DNA of 5,552 nt. Source: Ignavibacteria bacterium (GTDB lineage Bacteria > Bacteroidota > Ignavibacteria > Tepidaquicellales > OLB5). Below, piece by piece: positions 1 through 5,552 of this stretch. Every line of letters begins with the position of its first letter. Within the stretch, counting starts at the first letter, position 1. The notes under the pieces are model-generated. The model did not search any database. It was not told where the DNA came from and saw nothing but the letters and a program-made list of their open reading frames with translations. The stretch lies in contig JAUQWT010000430.1 in NCBI GenBank assembly GCA_030835005.1, positions 1-5,552 on the forward strand, written 5' to 3'. Position numbers and translations under genes: made by a program.

Positions 1-1497
1 TTTACATACCTGTATCTTTCTTTCAAAACTATCTGCCTGCCCGTTCTCATCAAATGCCATTACAATTACAGCGGCTCCGTACTTTTTTACTTTTTCTGCA
101 TGCTCAATGAAAGAGGCTTCGCCTTCTTTCAGGCTTATTGAATTTACAATTCCTTTTCCCTGTAGGCATTTCAGACCAGTTTCAATGATTGACCAGCGAG
201 AAGAATCCAGCATAACAGGAACGCGGGCAATATCGGGTTCAACCGCCATTAAATTAAGGAATTTGAACATTGCGGCTTCGCCGTCTATCATTCCCTCATC
301 CATATTCACATCTATGACCTGTGCACCGCTTTCAACCTGTTGAAGCGCTACGCTCAATGCTTCTTCAAAATTTTCTTCACGTATCAGCTTAGCGAATTTT
401 GCAGAGCCGGTTATATTTGTACGTTCGCCTATATTTACAAAATTTGTTTGCGGTGTTACGTTGAGGGGTTCAAGTCCGCTTAGCCTTAAGTATCTTTTAA
501 TTTCTGGAATTTTACGCGGTGGTAATCCTTCAATAATCTCCCCAATTGCCTTTATATGGTCTGGAGTTGTTCCGCAGCATCCGCCTACAAAGTTCAAGAA
601 TCCGCTTTGGGCAAAATCTCTTAATAACTCAGCCGTTTCATCCGGCAGCTCGTCATATCCACCAAAAGCGTTCGGTAAGCCTGCATTTGGGTAACAACTT
701 ATGTATACTCCCGCTTTTTGGGAAAGCTCCTCTATATATGGGCGCATTTCCTTTGCTCCAAGCGAGCAATTCAAACCAATACTGAAAATACCTGCATGAC
801 TGACTGAATTGAGGAATGCTTCAACTGTTTGGCCTGAAAGCGTCCTTCCGCTCAGATCAACAATCGTTCCCGAAACCATAATAGGCAGTTTCCTGCCGAT
901 CTTATCGAAATAATCATTGATTGCATATAGGGCCGCTTTGCAATTGAGTGTATCAAATACTGTTTCAACCAGCAGTATATCTACACCACCGTCAATGAGT
1001 CCCCTTACCTGTTCCTGGTAAGAATCTCTTATAGCTTCGAATGTAACAGAGCGGAACCCGGGGTCATTTACATCAGGAGATATTGAAAGAGTTTTGTTCA
1101 TTGGCCCGATTGCTCCGGCTACAAAGCGGGGCTTATCGGGTGTTAGCTTGGTGAATTTATCCGCAGCAATTCTGGCTGTTTTTGCTGCCTCGAGATTAAT
1201 CTCATATGCATAGCTTTGTGTATCATAATCAGCCTGTGAAATTGAAGTAGAATTAAAGGTATTTGTTCCAACTATATCACTTCCGGCGGCAAGATACTGC
1301 TCATAAATTTCCTGTACGATGCCGGGTTGAGTAATATTAAGTATATCGTTGTTACCTCTTAAATCGCTTTTGTGATCTTTGAACCTTTCTCCTCTGAACT
1401 GCGCCTCATTAAGCTTTCGCTTCTGTATCATGGTACCGCGCGGGCCATCAAGCAGTATAATTCGTTTCCTTAAATCGTCTTCAAGTCTGGTTATCAT
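1..1497 (-). CDS. metH: Cobalamin-dependent methionine synthase MetH, N-terminal 499 residues (3' end beyond window)
   Basis: MetH transfers a methyl group from 5-methyltetrahydrofolate to homocysteine through protein-bound cobalamin, giving methionine and tetrahydrofolate in the cytoplasm. The frame is open from the ATG at 1497 to base 1 with no stop, so the gene is cut by the window edge; full MetH is about 1200 residues. Residues about 10-325 form the homocysteine S-methyltransferase domain, with ETNTF-like GTNTFNST (77-84), SPDVNDP (140-146) and the zinc ligands Cys244 (GLNCSLG) and Cys307/Cys308 (GGCCGTTP). From about residue 352 the pterin-binding (methylfolate) domain begins with FVNIGERTNITGSAKF and continues through DVNMDEGM (396-403), MLDSSRW (429-435) and KGIVNSISLKEG (448-459). 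It can be aligned almost without gaps to E. coli MetH from memory. The cobalamin-binding and SAM reactivation domains are not in the window. The start is fixed by an in-frame stop 11 codons upstream and by the match to the E. coli N-terminus. A weak AGGAAA lies about 13 nt upstream. The DGPRGTMIQ segment (17-25) differs from the usual DGGMG/DGAMG. Confidence 0.97.
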   Translation of the reverse strand, partial: MITRLEDDLRKRIILLDGPRGTMIQKRKLNEAQFRGERFKDHKSDLRGNNDILNITQPGIVQEIYEQYLAAGSDIVGTNTFNSTSISQADYDTQSYAYEINLEAAKTARIAADKFTKLTPDKPRFVAGAIGPMNKTLSISPDVNDPGFRSVTFEAIRDSYQEQVRGLIDGGVDILLVETVFDTLNCKAALYAINDYFDKIGRKLPIMVSGTIVDLSGRTLSGQTVEAFLNSVSHAGIFSIGLNCSLGAKEMRPYIEELSQKAGVYISCYPNAGLPNAFGGYDELPDETAELLRDFAQSGFLNFVGGCCGTTPDHIKAIGEIIEGLPPRKIPEIKRYLRLSGLEPLNVTPQTNFVNIGERTNITGSAKFAKLIREENFEEALSVALQQVESGAQVIDVNMDEGMIDGEAAMFKFLNLMAVEPDIARVPVMLDSSRWSIIETGLKCLQGKGIVNSISLKEGEASFIEHAEKVKKYGAAVIVMAFDENGQADSFERKIQVCK

Positions 1498-1507
1498 GTA
1501 ATAATGT

Positions 1508-2050
1508 TTATTTCCTGATCTTTGCTTCCTTTAATGAGTCTTCCTTTACAAACCTTATTGCAAGTTCATAAATTCCAAACATGGCGGCAACATAGAATAG
1601 ATCTCCCCCAAGAGAATTCCTGAAGAATGGAATTGCCATTGTGTAACACTGGATAAGACCTCTGATACTCATTTCATAGAACATACCGCTTGTCCATACT
1701 CCAAAATTTGTTATTACAAAGAATATGACTGACGCTGCAAGAGTTGTCCCGAAGATATAGCCGGTTTTCTTTGCAGCACCCGAGGATTCGACTCTTTTTT
1801 TAAGCCACATGCCAACAAACGCAATAACCGCCATCGTTCCGTAAACCCATAGAACATACGGATAGAATCCTATGAATGCATCACTGAGAATTAGCGCAGC
1901 TATGGGAATAATGATAGCATATTTTTTGTTGAAATATACACCGGCAAACAGCGCGATAGCTGTTATAGGTGCAAAGTTCATAGGATGAGGAAGAAGCCTT
2001 GAAAAAGCAGCAAATAATATTAATACAACTGCGATAATAAAGTTATACAT
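1508..2050 (-). CDS. DUF6580-type, ECF S-component-like membrane protein; candidate cobalamin/corrinoid transporter
   Basis: This 180-residue protein is almost entirely hydrophobic, with about six membrane segments (roughly 3-20, 27-40, 43-62, 64-83, 97-118 and 150-167), the size and shape of an ECF-transporter substrate-binding (S) component. Conserved-looking marks are RLLPHPMNFAPI (18-29), SDAFIGF (56-62), TNFGVW (114-119) and IPFFRNSLGGDLFY (140-153), which I recognise as the pattern of the DUF6580 family of putative transport proteins. That family has no function that I can state as proven. Its place between a BtuB-like receptor and metH, under a cobalamin riboswitch, suggests that it moves cobalamin or a precursor across the inner membrane. 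No ECF energising genes (EcfA, EcfA', EcfT) are in the window, so it may act alone, as BtuM does, or share a module encoded elsewhere. The only cysteine is Cys135 (IQCYTM). A good ribosome binding site fixes the start. Only 10 nt separate its TAA from the metH start. The family call is fairly sure; the substrate is inference. Confidence 0.85.
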   Translation of the reverse strand: MYNFIIAVVLILFAAFSRLLPHPMNFAPITAIALFAGVYFNKKYAIIIPIAALILSDAFIGFYPYVLWVYGTMAVIAFVGMWLKKRVESSGAAKKTGYIFGTTLAASVIFFVITNFGVWTSGMFYEMSIRGLIQCYTMAIPFFRNSLGGDLFYVAAMFGIYELAIRFVKEDSLKEAKIRK

Positions 2051-2058
2051 TTTAAGAT

Positions 2059-2064
2059 TCTCCT
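2059..2064 (-). promoter_or_regulatory. Ribosome binding site of the DUF6580-type gene
   Basis: AGGAGA on the minus strand lies 8 nt upstream of the ATG at 2050. It is the clearest Shine-Dalgarno sequence in the operon and settles this start. The 52-nt spacer (2051-2102) that holds it shows no terminator hairpin and no convincing promoter, so readthrough from the receptor gene is likely. Confidence 0.75.
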
Positions 2065-2102
2065 GTGATAAATTTTCTTGATAGTTCTATTTGTGATATA
2101 GT

Positions 2103-4094
2103 TTAATACTTAATACTCAGTTCAAATCTGTAATTCCTGACCGGCATCGGATAGCCGGGCAAAACCGAATAATTCTCATTAAGGATGTTATTAACAATGA
2201 ACTTAATTCCGGTATCTACACCAACAATTTTTGCGCCAAACCCTATATTACCATCCAAAACATCAAATCTGGGGATAAACTGAGTATTTTCAAAATTCGT
2301 GTACCTTCTGGTATTAAAACTATAGAACAAGTTAAAAGATACAAATTTTAAAATTTTACTTGTAGTCAAATAATAATTCATCAAAAATGATGATTTTATC
2401 ATTTCTTTGGGTAAATATATAAGTTGTTTGTTCAACGAAGGGTCACCCGGAAAATCTTCATTCTTTTTCAGGGCAGAGCCATAAGTATAGTTGATCCCAA
2501 AAGTAAAATTGAGCTTATTTGTAATATTATGAGCTGACTTTAAACTCACATCAATTCCTTCGGAATTAACCTTGCCAATATTTAACGGTCGCCAAATAAT
2601 GCCTGAAACCGGAGTCCATACAATTCTATCGGTTGTATTCACATTAAAATAAGAAAGCTCAAGCTCATTTTTTCCCAAGGCTGTGAATTTAAAATACAAC
2701 CCTGCATCAAAGCTTACAGATTTTTCCGGCCTTAGGTCCTTATTGCCTATATCTTTCCAGTAAAGCTCGTTAAAGGTCGGCGCGCTGAAATTATTCCCAA
2801 TTGAACTCTTTACGTGAAAGTCCGCTTTCTTAAGCGGCTGAAAATTGACACCAAGTTTACCTGTTAATACATTACGTTCGGCAATATTTGAGAAAAAATC
2901 ATATCTAACAGATGGATAAAATGTGACTTTGGAATTTTTACTTAAATCTACTGTAATTTTCGAAACCGAATAAAGTGCAACCTGATAAAGCTCGCCTTTT
3001 TCAGTTTCGTTGCTTACAATATTGTTGAAGCTGAATTCACCACCGGACTCAATATTGAATTTTTCCGAGGGAATGTAGCTCAACGAATGTGATGTAGCAA
3101 TACTGTTCAGTTTATAATAGCTGTTAATCTTAACCGATAAATTGAAAGTAGATGGATCAAAATATTTCTGAAGCGCGTAATTGTAATTGAAATCTGAACT
3201 CAGAAAAAGCTTTTCACTTAACTTTCTGCTGAATGCAATACTTGAAATAAGATTATAATCTATTTGCCTTGCCGAACCGGTTGAATAGCCCAGATCAATG
3301 CCGGGTACTCCTCTTTCGAAATGTGAATAATTTGCAAACAGCTTCAAAGAAGAAACTTTTTCCGGAGTATAGGTAAGATCAAAATTGAATGACTGCGAAT
3401 TGAAGTCAGAGTTCTCTCTTTCCCTTCGCGATTCAATCTGCCCATTATTAAACATATACTCAAAGTTATTCTTTGCCCGCTCATCGGAATATGAAAGGCT
3501 GTACGAAATGCTTTTGCTGCTATTAAGATCAATATTTTGTGAGAATTTCCCGTAGATACTTCTGAGGCCGTAAGAACCAATACATGTTTTCAGGTTAAGC
3601 GAAATGGGCTTGTTCAAATTGGGATCTTTAGTAATTATGTTAATCACTCCGCCAATAGCCTCGCTTCCATACAGAGCGGATGAACCGCCTTTGGATATTT
3701 CAATTCTGGAAACATTATCAAGGTTATATAAAGAAAGATCAACCTGTGCATTCTGTCTGCTGTTTAACCTTACTCCGTTTAGCAGAATAAGTGTGTGCTC
3801 ACTCTGAGTGGCATTAAGTGAAATCGTTTTCGATCCGGAATTGAAGCCATAATCCTTGACAAAAACTGCATCGCTTTGCTGGAGCGCGTCATTTAGGCTG
3901 ATGCCATTCAATGACATAATGAAATTCTCATCCAGCAGCTGAATCTTATTCGGCGCAGATGAGTTAGTCATTTTAAGCCTGTTGGATTCAACCAGGATTT
4001 CAGACATTATGATGCTATCTCTGCCCGTAGAATTAACTCCCTGGGCAGAGATATTGCTTACGATTACTATCAGTATAAATAAAAACTTAAACAT
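2103..4094 (-). CDS. btuB: TonB-dependent outer-membrane receptor, BtuB-like (cobalamin)
   Basis: This is a 663-residue outer-membrane active transporter, close to the length of E. coli BtuB (about 614). A signal peptide (FKFLFILIVIV core, probable cleavage near NISA-Q, residues 14-18) precedes a TonB-box-like stretch near 28-36 (IIMSEILVE). The plug domain runs from about 27 to 156. It contains LNDALQQSDAVFV (67-79), LILLNGVRLN (102-111), LDNVSRIEISKGGSSALYG (125-143) and the end motif AIGGVINIITK (146-156), all strongly BtuB-like. The remaining 500 residues alternate in the manner of a 22-strand beta-barrel. The chain ends RFELSIKY with a terminal aromatic residue, as expected for BAM-inserted proteins. 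I chose the ATG at 4094, which overlaps the btuG stop as TGATG; a TTG one codon upstream is possible but less likely. There is no good Shine-Dalgarno sequence, which suggests translational coupling to btuG. Cobalamin as substrate is supported by the riboswitch, the BtuG partner and metH. Sequence alone cannot exclude another corrinoid. Confidence 0.9.
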   Translation of the reverse strand: MFKFLFILIVIVSNISAQGVNSTGRDSIIMSEILVESNRLKMTNSSAPNKIQLLDENFIMSLNGISLNDALQQSDAVFVKDYGFNSGSKTISLNATQSEHTLILLNGVRLNSRQNAQVDLSLYNLDNVSRIEISKGGSSALYGSEAIGGVINIITKDPNLNKPISLNLKTCIGSYGLRSIYGKFSQNIDLNSSKSISYSLSYSDERAKNNFEYMFNNGQIESRRERENSDFNSQSFNFDLTYTPEKVSSLKLFANYSHFERGVPGIDLGYSTGSARQIDYNLISSIAFSRKLSEKLFLSSDFNYNYALQKYFDPSTFNLSVKINSYYKLNSIATSHSLSYIPSEKFNIESGGEFSFNNIVSNETEKGELYQVALYSVSKITVDLSKNSKVTFYPSVRYDFFSNIAERNVLTGKLGVNFQPLKKADFHVKSSIGNNFSAPTFNELYWKDIGNKDLRPEKSVSFDAGLYFKFTALGKNELELSYFNVNTTDRIVWTPVSGIIWRPLNIGKVNSEGIDVSLKSAHNITNKLNFTFGINYTYGSALKKNEDFPGDPSLNKQLIYLPKEMIKSSFLMNYYLTTSKILKFVSFNLFYSFNTRRYTNFENTQFIPRFDVLDGNIGFGAKIVGVDTGIKFIVNNILNENYSVLPGYPMPVRNYRFELSIKY

Positions 4095-5176
4095 CAAGAA
4101 GTCTTAAAGACAATACGCTTTGGAAATTTTCCCCCTATATCCGGATATGTTGTTATCAGATTTCCGCTGTTATCATAAACTCGGATCTCGCCGTTACCTG
4201 AACCGGATTTGCTGTTTGCAACATACAATCTGCTTTCAAGCGGGTTGTAACTTATTCCATAAGAATCATCATTGCCAGTAAAAACAATGTTAAAAGAAGG
4301 ATCAACCGTCTTTGTTTCCAGATCAACTTTATAGATGCGCTTACCTATGTTGTATCCAAATGCAGTATCCGGCACTCCCAATACGAACATGATTCGATTA
4401 CTCATAGCAACTATAGTTCCAATTGCAGGTTCGGATATGTTCAGTTTGGTTGAATCTATTATGGTATTAAGCTGCTGAACTATAGAATAAATTGTTTTGC
4501 CAGAGTACGTTGAAACATGCACTCTATTCTCTGTAATTTCTACCGATACCGGCGGAGTATTGAAGAACATCTTCTGAACACTGTTATTTGTGATATCGAT
4601 CACTGCAAGAGAATTCTCGAAAGTATAGCTTTGCTTGGCAACATAGACGTAATTCCCGTACGAAACCAGATCAGAAGGATTAAAGCCTACCCGTATTGAA
4701 TCGGTAATCACATTCAGATTATTATCAAGTACCGAAACGTAATCACTTGCAGTATTAGTTACATAAAACGAACCATTTGTGGCCGTTACAAGATTATACG
4801 GATTCGTGCCAAAATTCTTTGTAGAGATCAACTGATTGGTTCCTGCGTCAATTTTGTATATCGTACCCGCTAATCCAAAATTTCCCTGGCTTACAATAAA
4901 AAGTTGTCCGCCAATCAGCTGCATTCCGTTAGGGTATGCATTCAGAGCTGCTCCTCCATTTGAATTTTGATACACATTTGGTTTAACAACATTGCTATCA
5001 GTGTTTATGAAGCCATAATCATATGATTGCGGTTGACCGAAAGATCCCTCATAAAGAACATAAATGCCCTTTGTTGAAAGCACAGGATTGTTGGTTACAA
5101 TTTCTTCGCCGCAGCCTGTCAAAATTGTAACAATCGAAGCAAAAGCAAAAAGCGAAGCTAAAATTAACTTTTTCAT
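4094..5176 (-). CDS. btuG: BtuG-like surface lipoprotein, DUF5074/YncE-type beta-propeller, cobalamin capture
   Basis: This 360-residue lipoprotein begins with a type II signal peptide: MKK, a hydrophobic core, then the lipobox LTGC with Cys22 as the lipidated residue. The next residues are GEE, an acidic pair like the export signals of Bacteroidota surface lipoproteins. From about residue 37 (GIYVLYEGSFG) to the end, the chain is built of short repeated beta-blades of the YVTN/YncE type, for example YNLVTATNGSFYVTNTA (127-143), GFNPSDLVSYGNYVYVAKQS (164-183) and NPLESRLYVANSKSG (311-325). This matches DUF5074-like seven-bladed propellers. In Bacteroides thetaiotaomicron the lipoprotein BtuG has this fold, is encoded beside btuB, binds cobalamin extremely tightly and caps the BtuB barrel. 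First place after a cobalamin riboswitch and overlap with a btuB-like gene give the same picture. GGGAG 4 nt before the ATG supports the start. The general fold is sure. The BtuG role rests on context and family likeness, since many YncE-like propellers have other jobs. Confidence 0.82.
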   Translation of the reverse strand: MKKLILASLFAFASIVTILTGCGEEIVTNNPVLSTKGIYVLYEGSFGQPQSYDYGFINTDSNVVKPNVYQNSNGGAALNAYPNGMQLIGGQLFIVSQGNFGLAGTIYKIDAGTNQLISTKNFGTNPYNLVTATNGSFYVTNTASDYVSVLDNNLNVITDSIRVGFNPSDLVSYGNYVYVAKQSYTFENSLAVIDITNNSVQKMFFNTPPVSVEITENRVHVSTYSGKTIYSIVQQLNTIIDSTKLNISEPAIGTIVAMSNRIMFVLGVPDTAFGYNIGKRIYKVDLETKTVDPSFNIVFTGNDDSYGISYNPLESRLYVANSKSGSGNGEIRVYDNSGNLITTYPDIGGKFPKRIVFKTS

Positions 5177-5180
5177 ATTT

Positions 5181-5185
5181 CTCCC
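5181..5185 (-). promoter_or_regulatory. Ribosome binding site of btuG
   Basis: GGGAG on the minus strand ends 4 nt before the ATG at 5176, a slightly short spacing. It lies well downstream of the terminator hairpin, in AT-rich sequence with no obvious pairing partner in the aptamer. This favours control by transcription termination over masking of the ribosome binding site. Confidence 0.65.
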
Positions 5186-5223
5186 GATGAAAAAAGTTTA
5201 GTTATATAAATAGTTAATTAAAA

Positions 5224-5294
5224 TAAAAAAACTCTCTGCGTCTCAATAACCCCGTATGCGAAATCGATACGAAGATCATAGAGACACAGAGAGT
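5224..5294 (-). terminator. Rho-independent terminator in the riboswitch expression platform
   Basis: On the minus strand ACTCTCTGTGTCTC (5294-5281) pairs with GAGACGCAGAGAGT (5244-5231) over 14 bp with a single G-U wobble, followed directly by a run of seven T (5231-5225), then A and more T. The 36-nt loop holds a smaller CGTAT/ATACG hairpin (5271-5267 with 5257-5253). The plus strand has no T-run after the hairpin, so it works only in the direction of the operon. Its position, 55 nt after the aptamer and 47 nt before btuG, makes it the natural off switch of the cobalamin riboswitch. Confidence 0.9.
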
Positions 5295-5340
5295 ATATGT
5301 GCCGGTAGAATTTGTCGTAATCTTTGCCTCCGAAGATCAT
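5270..5340 (-). repeat. 10-nt direct repeat in the leader flanking the terminator's left arm
   Basis: ATGATCTTCG occurs twice on the minus strand, at 5340-5331 and 5279-5270. The first copy contributes to a small hairpin, GATCTT (5338-5333) with AAGATT (5324-5319). The second begins the loop of the terminator. The two copies make alternative pairings with the P1 3' strand possible (TTCGG at 5334-5330 can pair with CCGAA), which could matter for switching. It may equally be chance or a remnant of a duplicated or inserted short repeat. Confidence 0.5.
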
Positions 5341-5349
5341 TGAAACATT

Positions 5350-5526
5350 TATTTCGGCAGGTCTCCTGGCTTAAGAGCGTTTTCCGGTCAGCCTTCCCGC
5401 CAACAAAGTATGGCAGTGACATTACTTAACCGGTCTTCTCTATCACAGTTGCGGGGACAGCTCAGGTTTTGGAATTAACTCACCTGATTCCCTATTATTC
5501 ACTGTTATAAAAAGTGAACCGAAATA
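5350..5526 (-). ncRNA. Cobalamin (adenosylcobalamin-type) riboswitch aptamer
   Basis: This 177-nt RNA aptamer binds a cobalamin and controls the genes after it. In order on the minus strand: P1 5' strand TATTTCGG (5526-5519); AATAGGGAA followed by a TCAGGT/ACCTGA hairpin; the core CTGTCCCCGCAACTGT (5460-5445); TGTCACTGCCA, matching the consensus CCACTG region (near 5422-5412); GGCGGGAAGGC (5401-5391); the B12 box AGCCAGGAGACCTGCC (5371-5356); and P1 3' strand CCGAAATA (5357-5350), which pairs perfectly with the 5' strand over 8 bp. GGCT/AGCC forms the helix before the B12 box. These elements, in the right order and spacing, are diagnostic of Rfam family RF00174. With the terminator just downstream, B12 binding is expected to cause early termination. 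Which form of cobalamin it prefers cannot be read from the sequence. Confidence 0.97.
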
Positions 5527-5530
5527 CACT

Positions 5531-5547
5531 ATCCGTTTAAAACGGAT
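5531..5547. repeat. Short palindrome upstream of the aptamer
   Basis: ATCCGTTT and AAACGGAT form a perfect 8-bp inverted repeat around a single central base, just before the aptamer and overlapping the possible -10 box. No T-run follows on either strand within the window, so it is not a good terminator. It could be an operator for a DNA-binding regulator or a hairpin at the 5' end of the mRNA. Confidence 0.55.
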
Positions 5548-5551
5548 TATA
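5546..5551 (-). promoter_or_regulatory. Possible -10 box of the operon promoter
   Basis: TATAAT, a perfect match to the sigma-70 -10 element, lies on the minus strand 19 nt before the aptamer, which would put transcription start near 5539. The -35 region lies outside the window, and many Bacteroidota use a different -7 element, so this is only suggestive. Confidence 0.35.
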
Positions 5552-5552
5552 A

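Larger units (their letters stand above)
1..5526 (-). other. Proposed cobalamin uptake and utilisation operon
   Basis: Riboswitch, terminator, btuG, btuB, the DUF6580-type gene and metH are all on the minus strand, with gaps of -1, 52 and 10 nt between genes and no internal terminator that I can see. The content covers surface capture, outer-membrane transport, a candidate inner-membrane step and a cobalamin-using enzyme. A single transcript is an inference from spacing. An internal promoter for metH inside the DUF6580-type gene cannot be ruled out by eye. Confidence 0.7.

Noticed and set aside
107..785. Three short plus-strand open frames (107-343, 461-694, 546-785)
   Set aside because: They lie antisense to the conserved metH coding sequence, have no family likeness, and are explained by the codon pattern of the real gene.
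2051..2102. A second promoter, terminator or riboswitch between btuB and the DUF6580-type gene
   Set aside because: The 52-nt spacer holds a ribosome binding site and AT-rich sequence only. I see no hairpin with a T-run and no convincing promoter pair.
3344..3807. Short open frames at 3344-3580 (minus, other frame) and 3604-3807 (plus)
   Set aside because: Both lie inside the btuB-like gene, whose plug and barrel sequence is continuous and intact across the region.
4095..4097. TTG as the start of the btuB-like gene
   Set aside because: The next codon is ATG and overlaps the btuG stop in the common TGATG arrangement; the TTG would add one residue with no better ribosome binding site.
4517..4699. 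60-residue plus-strand open frame
   Set aside because: It is antisense to the btuG propeller repeats, with no ribosome binding site or recognisable product.
5531..5547. The palindrome as a terminator of a gene beyond the window
   Set aside because: No T-run follows it on either strand within the visible sequence, and the arms are AT-rich.
5177..5552. A small protein-coding gene or leader peptide in the 376-nt leader
   Set aside because: The leader is explained by the aptamer, terminator and ribosome binding site; no start with a good ribosome binding site and a reasonable frame stands out.

Overview
The window is one stretch of minus-strand genes that reads as a vitamin B12 (cobalamin) uptake and use operon. 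In transcription order, from high to low coordinates, it holds a possible -10 box, a cobalamin riboswitch aptamer (5526-5350), an intrinsic terminator (5294-5224), a BtuG-like beta-propeller surface lipoprotein (5176-4094), a BtuB-like TonB-dependent receptor (4094-2103), a small ECF S-component-like membrane protein of the DUF6580 type (2050-1508), and the first 499 codons of cobalamin-dependent methionine synthase metH (1497 to the window edge). I see no gene on the plus strand.

The organism is probably a Gram-negative member of the Bacteroidota/Ignavibacteriota/Chlorobi (FCB) group. The reasons are the BtuG-BtuB pair, a TonB receptor ending in an aromatic residue, an acidic pair just after the lipobox cysteine (as in Bacteroidota surface lipoproteins), a DUF6580-type membrane protein, and AT-rich spacers with modest G+C overall. 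This placement is inference from content; no rRNA or other marker is present.

The parts fit one pathway. BtuG would capture cobalamin at the cell surface and hand it to BtuB, which moves it across the outer membrane with TonB energy. The S-component-like protein is the candidate inner-membrane step, and no BtuCDF genes are visible here. MetH uses the cofactor to make methionine from homocysteine. Spacing is tight: a 1-nt overlap (TGATG) between btuG and btuB, 52 nt before the S-component gene, and 10 nt before metH, which suggests one transcript.

The leader (5177-5552) is the regulatory core. The aptamer has a perfect 8-bp closing helix and all the main cobalamin-riboswitch sequence elements. 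A strong 14-bp terminator lies between it and the first gene, so the natural reading is that bound B12 stops transcription. The odd consequence is that metH, which needs B12, would be lowered by B12 unless it has its own promoter. That paradox, and the use of a small S-component-like protein as the apparent inner-membrane step, are the points most worth following up.
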